A stretch of 64,000 nt of DNA from assembly GCF_003627955.1 (NCBI RefSeq), contig NZ_RBWS01000011.1, forward strand, positions 1 through 64,000, in the 5' to 3' direction. How positions within the stretch are numbered: the first letter of the stretch is position 1; each line of letters opens with the position of its first letter. Positions 42,857 through 50,343 of the stretch are shown here, one piece after another. Both the position numbers and the translations under genes were made by a program. The DNA comes from Sphingobacterium puteale. GTDB taxonomy: Bacteria; Bacteroidota; Bacteroidia; Sphingobacteriales; Sphingobacteriaceae. Under the pieces are notes generated by a model. It searched no databases. It was not told the origin of the DNA and was given only the letters and a program-made list of their open reading frames with translations.

Positions 42857-44095
42857 ATGATACACATACTTGGGAAATGGGGAATTCCTTCAAATTTAAA
42901 ATGGGGTTATCTGGGTATCCTCCTTTTTATGATGGGCGATGGTGTTGAACAGGGCTGGTTGAGTCCCTATCTAATAGCGCATGGAATGAATATACAGCAG
43001 TCAGCTAGTTTATTTACGGTTTATGGAGTGACAATTGCCATATCTTCTTGGTTTTCGGGTGTACTTGCCGAAAATTACGGCCCGCGCAGATCCATGGTGA
43101 TGGGCTTACTGCTTTATATGATCGGTACAATCGGTTTTGTCGGACTTGGGATGCAAAAGCTTGATTTTACTTTCATGCTGTTATTTTATGCCATTCGTGG
43201 TTTCGGTTATCCGCTGTTTGCTTATTCCTTTATGGTCTGGATTACCTATCGTACACCTCAATCGATGTTAGGGCGTGCTGTAGGCTGGTTTTGGTTTGTT
43301 TTTACGGGGGGATTGAACGTACTCGGTGCTTACTATTCAAGCTGGGCCTTAGATTACATGGGCTACCAGAATACGCTGTGGTCCTCGTTGTTATGGGTCT
43401 TGATCGGCGCTTTTTTCGCCTTGGTTTTAAACCGTGACCGATTTGCGGTCCGTCATGCCGGGCAATCGAAATTAAAAGATATGCTGAAAGGACTGACCAT
43501 TGTTAGGCGCGAGCCTAAGGTCTTGTTGGGCGGAATCGTAAGGGTGATCAATACCACGGCACAGTTTGCTTTTCCGGTCTTTCTGCCCATGTATATGGCC
43601 CAATATGGTTTTGAAACCAAGGCTTGGTTGCAGATTTGGGGTACCATTTTTACCAGCAATATCGTCTTTAACCTCCTATTTGGATTTGTTGGAGATCGGC
43701 TTGGCTGGCGTAACACCATTATGTGGTTTGGAGGGGTAGGCTGTGCGGTTGCAACACTGCTGTTTTATTATTCACCGGCCTGGTTTGGTGGTAATTATTG
43801 GGCTGTATTGGCAGCAGGCGTACTATGGGGTGCTTTGCTCGCCGGGTACGTCCCACTGTCGGCACTAGTACCTTCTTTGGTAAAAGAGGAGAAGGGGTCG
43901 GCAATGGCGATTCTCAATCTCGGGGCTGGCCTGCCTGTATTTGTAGGTCCGGTTCTGGTTGGGCTGTGCATCGGTACGCTGGGAAGTGAGGGTGTAGTTT
44001 GGATGCTGGCGGTCCTTTATTTGTTGAGCGCTTTCTTGACTGCCTTAATCAGACTGCCTGTGCAGCATTCAATTAAAATTGATAGAAATATATAA
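42857..44095 (+). CDS. MFS transporter, RbtT/DalT/CsbX-like polyol permease family
   Basis: A 412-residue 12-helix carrier. The opening GDGVEQGWLSPYLIAHGMN and FRYPLFAYSFMVWITYRTP-type segment (here GYPLFAYSFMVWITY), plus GWFWFVFTGGLNVLG, fit the RbtT/DalT/CsbX group that moves ribitol, D-arabitol and related polyols with protons. It is the first gene of a five- or six-gene operon with a dehydrogenase and two sugar kinases, which supports a polyol or sugar substrate. It differs from the ACS-type carrier upstream, so the locus imports at least two compounds. Confidence 0.85.
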   Translation: MIHILGKWGIPSNLKWGYLGILLFMMGDGVEQGWLSPYLIAHGMNIQQSASLFTVYGVTIAISSWFSGVLAENYGPRRSMVMGLLLYMIGTIGFVGLGMQKLDFTFMLLFYAIRGFGYPLFAYSFMVWITYRTPQSMLGRAVGWFWFVFTGGLNVLGAYYSSWALDYMGYQNTLWSSLLWVLIGAFFALVLNRDRFAVRHAGQSKLKDMLKGLTIVRREPKVLLGGIVRVINTTAQFAFPVFLPMYMAQYGFETKAWLQIWGTIFTSNIVFNLLFGFVGDRLGWRNTIMWFGGVGCAVATLLFYYSPAWFGGNYWAVLAAGVLWGALLAGYVPLSALVPSLVKEEKGSAMAILNLGAGLPVFVGPVLVGLCIGTLGSEGVVWMLAVLYLLSAFLTALIRLPVQHSIKIDRNI

Positions 44096-44118
44096 AATTA
44101 AATAGAAGAACGAAAACT

Positions 44119-45126
44119 ATGAAAGTATTATTGACGGCTCCCTATGAGAATGAGAAGGCATTCGGAGAATTGGTGGGTTTGGTTGGCGAAGTTATTTATC
44201 GGCCATGGAAACCACATGGCAGAGCCTATAACCCAGCGGAGCTCATTGATCTTTTGCGGGACACGGGAGCGGAGGCCTTGATCGCTGAACATGACGAAAT
44301 TACTGCGGAGGTGCTTCATGCGAATCCTTCGTTAAAGTTTGTCGGTATTTGCCGCGGCACACCGTCCAATATTGATTTACCTGTAGCCACCAAGCTGGGG
44401 ATTCCTGTTTTTAATACGCCGGCCCGCAATGCGCAGGCTGTCGCTGAAATGTTTATCGCCAATGTGATTACGCTGATGCGTAATACGCTCCCAGCTGTTG
44501 ACTGGCTGGAAAATAAAAATTGGGGCGTGGGTGCACATACTTCCTATCTGCAATTTAAAGGAAATGAACTTGCTGGAAAGAAGGTAGGAATGGTTGGTTT
44601 TGGTGCAGTGGGCCAGCATATCGCACGCATGTTGAGCAGCTTTCCTAGTGAAATTTATTACTTCGATCCCTACTATACGGACGAGAATACCGCGTATAAG
44701 AAGGTGGAATTAACCGAACTTTTTACTTCTTGCGATGTTGTAGGGATACACCTGCCCGTAACTCCGGAGACCGTAGGTATGATTGATGCAAAATATCTTT
44801 CTTTATTGAAAAAAGAGGCTATTTTTGTTAATACAGCCCGGGCTACGGTGGTCAATCGTGAAGACTTACTTATGCTTTTGGAGGCAGGACAGATCCGTGG
44901 TGCTGTGCTCGATGTATTTTATCATGAACCTCCAGATGAGATTGACTATAAAATGATCCTCCACAAGAATGTCATCGCCACACCGCATATTGCCGGCGCC
45001 ACGCACGAAGTAGAGGACCATCATGCATTTATTATGAACAATAACTTGAAGGAGTATTTTGTGAATGGAAATAAGACGATTCGTCAATTGGTAAATAAAG
45101 CTGTACTTGAAAACTTAAATGTATAA
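44119..45126 (+). CDS. D-2-hydroxyacid dehydrogenase family protein
   Basis: A 335-residue NAD(P)-dependent dehydrogenase of the SerA/D-isomer 2-hydroxyacid family. The coenzyme motif GFGAVG lies at 160-165, and the catalytic triad is intact: R241 (NTARATVV), E270 (FYHEPP) and H290 (TPHIAGATH). CRGTPSNIDLPVA marks the substrate domain. It reduces or oxidises a 2-keto/2-hydroxy acid; the specific acid is not evident. It sits 23 bases after the polyol permease and 3 bases before an FGGY kinase. Confidence 0.9.
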   Translation: MKVLLTAPYENEKAFGELVGLVGEVIYRPWKPHGRAYNPAELIDLLRDTGAEALIAEHDEITAEVLHANPSLKFVGICRGTPSNIDLPVATKLGIPVFNTPARNAQAVAEMFIANVITLMRNTLPAVDWLENKNWGVGAHTSYLQFKGNELAGKKVGMVGFGAVGQHIARMLSSFPSEIYYFDPYYTDENTAYKKVELTELFTSCDVVGIHLPVTPETVGMIDAKYLSLLKKEAIFVNTARATVVNREDLLMLLEAGQIRGAVLDVFYHEPPDEIDYKMILHKNVIATPHIAGATHEVEDHHAFIMNNNLKEYFVNGNKTIRQLVNKAVLENLNV

Positions 45127-45129
45127 AAG

Positions 45130-46575
45130 GTGATAAAAAAAGCATATTTGATTGTAGATATCGGTACGGGGAATGCGCGTGTCGGCGTAGCATCCCCTGC
45201 GGGTGAGTTATTGAGCATAAAACGGGAAAATGTACAGTATGAATCTGACAATCGTTACGAAGAATCTATTTACTTTGATCCCAATAAACTCTGGGACGAA
45301 ATTTGTCGTCTGTCTGCTGAAGCGATAGCAGAAGCCGGTTCGGTACAGATTGAAGCGATCACGGCAACCAGTCAGCGCGAGGGTATCGTCATTATGGACA
45401 AAGACGGAAACTCGGTTTTGGGGATGCCGAATATAGATCATCGGGGAAGGGCATGGGAGAACGAACTGGCAGCTAAAGCTCAGGTGTATCAAATAACCGG
45501 CAGATACCCAACTTCTCTTTTTTCGGCATTCAAATTGGTCGGTCTTCGCGAGGTATATCCCGATATCTTTAATGATATCGCTTGCTTTATGAGTATTAGC
45601 GACTGGGTCCAATATAAATTTTCAGGAATCTGCGGTTATGAGCATTCGCAAGCTTCCGAAACTTTATTGTATGATGTTGCCAGAAAAAATTGGAGCCAGG
45701 AGTTATTTGCGCAGTTTAATTTGCCTACCGCCATTGTTCCGCCGTTGAAAGAGGCGGGTTCCATTTTGGGGTATATTCTACCCGATCTCGCCGTAAAAAT
45801 GGGGATCAATGCTGGGGCTAAGGTGATTGTTGGTGGCGGCGATACGCAACTGGCCATCAAAAGTATTGCGCCATCAGCTAACGACGTTGTGATCGTTTCG
45901 GGTACAACAACACCTATTATCAAGATTGTTGAGGATTATGTTTTGGATTCGGATCGGCGTACTTGGACCAGTCGCCATGTTGAAGCCGATGAGTTTATCC
46001 TAGAAGCCAATGCTGGTGTGACGGGGCTCAATTACCAACGTCTGAAGGAGATCTTCTATCCAAACGAAGGCTATGATATCATCGAAAAAGAACTGGAAAA
46101 AGTGACCTATTCGCAGTGTGTGGCTTCACTGGGGTCGCTTATCGCAGACGAGGACAAACCACTTACCAAAGGGGGATTTATTTTTAATGCCCCGGTCTCT
46201 CATCAATTGACCAGAGGTAGTTTTGTTTTCGCTATCCTTTGGGATATAGCATGTAGCATTTACGAGAATTACAAGTTTTTGTGTGCTGTATCGCCGCACA
46301 ATGAAAGCTATATCTGGGCCTGTGGTGGTGGTATGGAAAGCCGAAAATTACGACAATTTATCGCTAATTTATTTGGCAAAAGCATCAAGATCAGGGATAC
46401 CTTTCGGCAAGCATCGGTTTTGGGCGGAGTCCTTGTCTGTAACGAAGCACTTGGTTTGGAAAATTTTGAACCTGTGCTGTTGGACGAAGTCGAACCCCAA
46501 AATCACGAACAATTTGAGCAATTGTATTTGGAGTGGAAAAATGCACGCAGAACATTTAAGCAAGTGACCTCATAG
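45130..46575 (+). CDS. FGGY-family carbohydrate kinase, LsrK-like
   Basis: A 481-residue sugar kinase that starts with GTG at 45130, 3 bases after the dehydrogenase stop. ATPase-fold motifs are YLIVDIGTGNARVGV at the N-terminus, the family's catalytic-side block SQREGIVIM and DHRGRAWE, VGGGDTQLAI in the middle and YIWACGGGMESRKLRQF near the end. The SxREGI and MISDW-like MSISDWVQY blocks are closest to autoinducer-2 kinase LsrK among known members, but the genes around it point to polyol or sugar breakdown rather than quorum signalling. It phosphorylates a linear sugar or polyol in the cytoplasm. Confidence 0.88.
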   Translation: MIKKAYLIVDIGTGNARVGVASPAGELLSIKRENVQYESDNRYEESIYFDPNKLWDEICRLSAEAIAEAGSVQIEAITATSQREGIVIMDKDGNSVLGMPNIDHRGRAWENELAAKAQVYQITGRYPTSLFSAFKLVGLREVYPDIFNDIACFMSISDWVQYKFSGICGYEHSQASETLLYDVARKNWSQELFAQFNLPTAIVPPLKEAGSILGYILPDLAVKMGINAGAKVIVGGGDTQLAIKSIAPSANDVVIVSGTTTPIIKIVEDYVLDSDRRTWTSRHVEADEFILEANAGVTGLNYQRLKEIFYPNEGYDIIEKELEKVTYSQCVASLGSLIADEDKPLTKGGFIFNAPVSHQLTRGSFVFAILWDIACSIYENYKFLCAVSPHNESYIWACGGGMESRKLRQFIANLFGKSIKIRDTFRQASVLGGVLVCNEALGLENFEPVLLDEVEPQNHEQFEQLYLEWKNARRTFKQVTS

Positions 46576-48009
46576 ATGGATACCTATTTCTTTGGATTGG
46601 ATGTTGGCACACAGGGTGCACGTGCCGTGTTGGTCGATCAGCTCGGAAATATAGTGGGATCAGAATCGGTGAAATTCGATCTCGATGAGCGGTTTAGAGA
46701 AGAGCAGTCCCCTGCTATATGGTGGCGAGACTGTGCCGCTATTATTACCAAAATTCTGGCGGGATTGTCACAGACGATCGATAGAGAGGCCATTCGGGCA
46801 ATTTCTGTAACGTCGACTTCGGGAACGGTTATACCTCTTGATCGAAATAACCTTCCGCTTCACGATGCGATCATGTATAGCGATGGCCGGTCTGTAAAGC
46901 AAGGGGAGCGTTGTATGCAAGCGGCAAAAGACCATGTACAACATGGGTATACCGGATTCAATTCCTCGAGTGGAATGAGCAAAATGCTGTGGTATGTAGA
47001 GCATTATCCAGATAAAGTAAAAAATATCGCTTTATGGATCCATGCCTCGGATTATATCGTAGGTAAGCTGTCGGGGAATTATCACATGACTGACTATACC
47101 AATGCGCTCAAGAGCGGATATGACCTGAATGCCTTGGAATGGCCTTCTTATATTGTTGATGTATTGGGTATGAAGCCTGAATGGTTACAACAGGTTGTCC
47201 CGTCCGGTACAATCATTGGTAAATTGAGTGCGGACCTGGCAATGGCTTGGCAGCTACCGCGTATTGATGTGGTTGTCGGTATGACGGATGGCTGTGCGAC
47301 TCAGATGGCGTCGGGAGCCGTAAATCCCGGAGAGTGGAACACGACGATTGGGACTACTTTAGTCATCAAAGGGGTGACCAAGTCACAAGTCATTGATCCC
47401 TTGGGTAGGTTATATAGCCATCGCCATCCTGAGGGGCACTGGATGCCCGGCGGGGCGAGCAATACAGGGGCGGACTGGATTAGCCTGGATTTTCAGGCTG
47501 ATTTTCAGGAATTGACCGAACAGGTACCAGTATTGATTCCTACAGGGCTGTTAGCCTGGCCGCTCAAACATAAGGGGGAGCGCTATCCCATTATGGCACC
47601 TCAGGCTCGTGGTTTTGAACCCGAATCTGTCTCCCGGGAACTCGTGTTTGCAGCCAATTTAGAAGGGGTGGCTTTTATTGAGCGGTTAGCCTATGAGATT
47701 ATTGAGGAACTGTCTGGTGAAAAAGTCAATGCCGTATTTACCGCCGGAGGTGGAAGTAATAGCAAGGTCTGGTTGAGGATCAGGAGCGCCGTGCTGAAAG
47801 TGCCGATTTTCAAATGTAAGGAGGCAACCGGTGCACTGGGGGCGGCAATTATGGCCGCATCATATAGCTATTATAGTTCTTTGGAAGAAGCTGCTTCAAA
47901 AATGACCCATAAAGAAATGCAGGTGTTTCCCGATATGGAATTAGCAGATTCCTATGAAGGACAATATCAACAGTTCAAATATAAACTCAAACAATTAGGC
48001 TATATTTAA
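46576..48009 (+). CDS. FGGY-family carbohydrate kinase, ribulokinase/xylulokinase-like
   Basis: A 477-residue kinase directly abutting the first (no gap after the TAG). Motifs: FFGLDVGTQGARAVLVD, TSTSGTVIPLD, SDGRSVKQGE, VVGMTDGCATQMASGA, NTTIGTTLVIKG and VFTAGGGSNSKVWLRI. GGASNTGADW resembles the plant/cyanobacterial D-ribulokinase group. It has little detailed similarity to the kinase before it, so the two probably act on different intermediates or at different steps. Confidence 0.88.
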   Translation: MDTYFFGLDVGTQGARAVLVDQLGNIVGSESVKFDLDERFREEQSPAIWWRDCAAIITKILAGLSQTIDREAIRAISVTSTSGTVIPLDRNNLPLHDAIMYSDGRSVKQGERCMQAAKDHVQHGYTGFNSSSGMSKMLWYVEHYPDKVKNIALWIHASDYIVGKLSGNYHMTDYTNALKSGYDLNALEWPSYIVDVLGMKPEWLQQVVPSGTIIGKLSADLAMAWQLPRIDVVVGMTDGCATQMASGAVNPGEWNTTIGTTLVIKGVTKSQVIDPLGRLYSHRHPEGHWMPGGASNTGADWISLDFQADFQELTEQVPVLIPTGLLAWPLKHKGERYPIMAPQARGFEPESVSRELVFAANLEGVAFIERLAYEIIEELSGEKVNAVFTAGGGSNSKVWLRIRSAVLKVPIFKCKEATGALGAAIMAASYSYYSSLEEAASKMTHKEMQVFPDMELADSYEGQYQQFKYKLKQLGYI

Positions 48010-48010
48010 G

Positions 48011-48607
48011 ATGGTAACGATTATACTTTTAAGACACGGCGAAACGGCGTATAATGCCAATGGAAATCGGTATTGTGGACGTACGGATATCGCGTTGACT
48101 GGTAAAGGAGTGGATCAGGCCAAGCGTATGCAGCAGCTTCTGGAAGGACATAATTTTGAAGGGGTCTTCTGTTCTCCGCTGATCCGCGCCCGCCAGACTG
48201 CTGAGATTGCATCGGGTGCTGTACATGAATTACAGGTGGACAATAGATTGATCGAAATTGATTTTGGACAATGGGAAGGAAAGTGTTCGCCTGATTTTAT
48301 TGCCGAGGATCCTCAGGCTTGGGAAAATTGGTTGCAGTCACCAGAGGATTATGCAGCAGGAAGAGTAGGAGAGACCGGACGCCAGGTGATCGATCGTGTC
48401 AAAAGTTTTTATGATGATATCCTACAGCGCTACGATGGTAAAACTGTTTTGATCGTTGGTCATAATGGAATCAATCGGCTGTTTTTAGCGTATCAGCTCG
48501 GGATGCCGCTGGCTAACTATCGACGAATTGTCCAGGAGAATTCTGCTTTGACACTATTTACTTTAGATAAAGTGGCTGGTTTTAATTTATTAAAATTGAA
48601 TGCCTGA
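48011..48607 (+). CDS. Histidine phosphatase family protein
   Basis: A 198-residue phosphoglycerate-mutase-like phosphatase. The phosphohistidine motif LLRHGETAYN has H9; CSPLIRARQTAEIASG supplies the arginine, IEIDFGQWEG the acidic residue and IVGHNGINR the second histidine. All catalytic residues are intact. In this operon it most likely dephosphorylates a pathway sugar phosphate, possibly to relieve product toxicity. It starts one base after the second kinase stop. Confidence 0.92.
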   Translation: MVTIILLRHGETAYNANGNRYCGRTDIALTGKGVDQAKRMQQLLEGHNFEGVFCSPLIRARQTAEIASGAVHELQVDNRLIEIDFGQWEGKCSPDFIAEDPQAWENWLQSPEDYAAGRVGETGRQVIDRVKSFYDDILQRYDGKTVLIVGHNGINRLFLAYQLGMPLANYRRIVQENSALTLFTLDKVAGFNLLKLNA

Positions 48608-48728
48608 ACTTTTTTTCTGAATGGATCAATTGTCTATTAAGGAGCACAACGTATTCATCCCATAGAGCAGGTCTCTCAGTGTGAAGCGATATATACACAA
48701 ATTTTTAACCGTTAAAAATAAGTTAGTG

Positions 48729-49610
48729 ATGAGAAAAATAGGTTTTTTTATCAGTTTGTTAGCGAGTACGATGGCATTGGGGGAACTGCAGGCGCAGGAG
48801 CTTCATACGCTTGACTTTAAAACCTGTAAAGCGATGCGTGCATATTTTCGCTATTCACCTGGTAAAAAGATAATAAGCGGCCATCGTGGTACGATCGAAA
48901 ATGGACTGCCTGAAAATTCGATCCCGGCATTTGAAGCAGTGCTGAAAAAAACGCCTGCTATTTTCGAAATAGATCCGCGTTACACAAAGGACAGTGTTGC
49001 CATACTGATGCATGATGCAACGTTGGAGCGGACAACAAACGGAGTTGGCAAAGTTGCTGATTATACTTGGGCTGAACTTCAGAAATTGAGGTTGCGGGAC
49101 AAGACGGGCAAGGTGACCCCGTATGGAATCAATACACTTCAGGAAGTGATCGATTGGGCCAAAGGTAAGACCATACTCAATCTGGATAAGAAAGACTTGC
49201 CATTGGCTAAGACTGCTGAAATCATACGCCAAAATAGTGCGTATGCCTGGGTCTGGGTGACGGTGCATAATGTCGAACAGGCGAAATATTACCTTGATCA
49301 AAATAAAGATCAGTATTTGTCCATGCATATTAAAGACCGGGCAGCTTTAGCTAAATTTGAATCCTCGGGGCTACCCTACGACCGGATGATTGTTTATATC
49401 GGTTCTGAAATTGTGCCAGCAAATCAGGAAATGTACCGTTTTTTTAACAACAAAGGGGTGATGTGCATGATATCAACTGCGCCTAGCTACGATAAACTAG
49501 CAGAAAAAGAGCAACGTTACGAGAGCTATAGCGCTGTATTCGAAGACGGAGCTTCTGTTTTAGAATCTGATTTACCAATAGAGGTAAGTCGTGCGATCAG
49601 CCAGAAATAA
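48729..49610 (+). CDS. Secreted glycerophosphodiester phosphodiesterase-family protein
   Basis: A 293-residue exported protein of the GDPD family, which cleaves glycerophosphodiesters to an alcohol and glycerol-3-phosphate. From ATG 48729 a signal peptide ends at LQAQ (about 23). Catalytic residues are present: H52-R53 (SGHRGTIEN), E62-N63 (LPENS), E80-x-D82 (IFEIDPR) and H95 (LMHDATLERTTNG). A GTG at 48681 in frame would add 16 residues; the ATG gives a better signal peptide. It follows the phosphatase gene by 121 bases and may share its transcript. Confidence 0.9.
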   Translation: MRKIGFFISLLASTMALGELQAQELHTLDFKTCKAMRAYFRYSPGKKIISGHRGTIENGLPENSIPAFEAVLKKTPAIFEIDPRYTKDSVAILMHDATLERTTNGVGKVADYTWAELQKLRLRDKTGKVTPYGINTLQEVIDWAKGKTILNLDKKDLPLAKTAEIIRQNSAYAWVWVTVHNVEQAKYYLDQNKDQYLSMHIKDRAALAKFESSGLPYDRMIVYIGSEIVPANQEMYRFFNNKGVMCMISTAPSYDKLAEKEQRYESYSAVFEDGASVLESDLPIEVSRAISQK

Positions 49611-49621
49611 ATTGCCATAAG

Positions 49622-49719
49622 GAGTTGCAGACCGAGCCGAAGCTACGCTGGGCATCATCGTAAGCTTTGCGGCAAGTAGGCTACTCCGAAGCTGGCGACC
49701 TAAAGGCCCAGAGAAGTAA
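49622..49719 (+). pseudogene. Decayed copy of the 56-residue cassette gene
   Basis: The bases match the 3' end of the holin-like gene at 24197-24289, with one missing base early on. The frame shared with that gene reads IVSFAASRLL, against LVSFATSRLL in the intact gene, followed by a basic tail and TAA (49717-49719). The 5' part is absent: the piece begins 12 bases after the GDPD stop. It shows that a DUF6266-type cassette once stood, or recombined, here. Confidence 0.65.
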
Positions 49720-49755
49720 CAAAAGGCTTGGTTTTAATAACAAAGGGTATTAATA

Positions 49756-49790
49756 ACAAAGGGTATTCCTATTGCATGAATACCCTTTGT
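49756..49790. terminator. Hairpin terminator after a tandem repeat
   Basis: ACAAAGGGTATT (49756-49767) pairs exactly with 49779-49790 around an 11-nt loop. A 16-base unit (TTAATAACAAAGGGTA) is present twice in tandem from 49734, so the 5' arm exists in two copies. It probably ends the polyol operon. Confidence 0.65.
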
Positions 49791-49823
49791 AATCCTATAA
49801 AATGAACCATACGCTCTTTGTTG

Positions 49824-49910
49824 CTAGGCTTTTAAGTTGGGCGTATTTGCCAAAGAATGTCCATATATACCCATATCTTTACGCAGGTCGTCTGCAATCA
49901 AAAACAATAC
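49824..49910 (-). pseudogene. Relic of a sulfatase N-terminus
   Basis: The minus strand from 49910 reads LFLIADDLRKDMGIYG then HSLANTPNLKA and meets TAG at 49824-49826, with QQRAYGS following after it. This is the metal-binding start of an iduronate-sulfatase-like enzyme (IADDLR with two Asp, then the TPNLDALA pattern). No upstream start or downstream CxPSR active site remains. The rest of 49911-50152 shows scattered short coding-like frames that I could not identify. Confidence 0.6.
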
Positions 49911-50152
49911 TTATCTAACTGTGATTTTACATCCATCGATGTTAGAAAGCAATTACCTACGAATGGGCCTTCATGGATGAGTACCTGGAGAAGATTAGCA
50001 TCAGTTTTACAGCTGAATGATAAGTATTGATATCTTTTTGTGGGATACTACAGGAGCGAACATCAACAAGAACGATTACCTCGACGGGCTGAGCAGACAA
50101 GCAGATTACTAGGGAGTGCGGAATAAGAACAGTGAAATTGGCGCTGACTCCT

Positions 50153-50191
50153 AGAATAAATTAAATGTTTGTTTTACATTTAATTTATTCT
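50153..50191. other. Perfect 16-bp AT-rich inverted repeat
   Basis: AGAATAAATTAAATGT (50153-50168) and its exact complement (50176-50191) flank a 7-nt loop in the promoter-proximal gap of the GH127 unit. It could be a regulator site or an RNA hairpin; T residues follow but are not continuous. Confidence 0.6.
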
Positions 50192-50285
50192 TATTTTCGA
50201 TTTACATAACCAATGGTGTAAACTAAAGCAGCCACGATGTTTATATTCAGTTTGAGCGAAAGACAATTTTTTTTAAGCTAATAAG

Positions 50286-50305
50286 TGTTGTTTTGACATT
50301 TAAAA
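50286..50305 (+). promoter_or_regulatory. 20-nt motif shared by two SusC promoters, copy 1
   Basis: TGTTGTTTTGACATTTAAAA lies 58 bases before the SusC start at 50344. The same 20-mer with one change occurs at 58079, before the next SusC gene. The TTTTG core could be the -33 element. Confidence 0.65.
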
Positions 50306-50343
50306 TGAAGCTTTGGTAGCTACACCTTATAAATAAACTTTTT

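Noticed and set aside
45130..46575. Quorum-signal (autoinducer-2) processing locus
   Set aside because: Only the kinase resembles LsrK; no Lsr transporter, regulator or LsrF/LsrG-type gene is present, and neighbours point to polyol metabolism.
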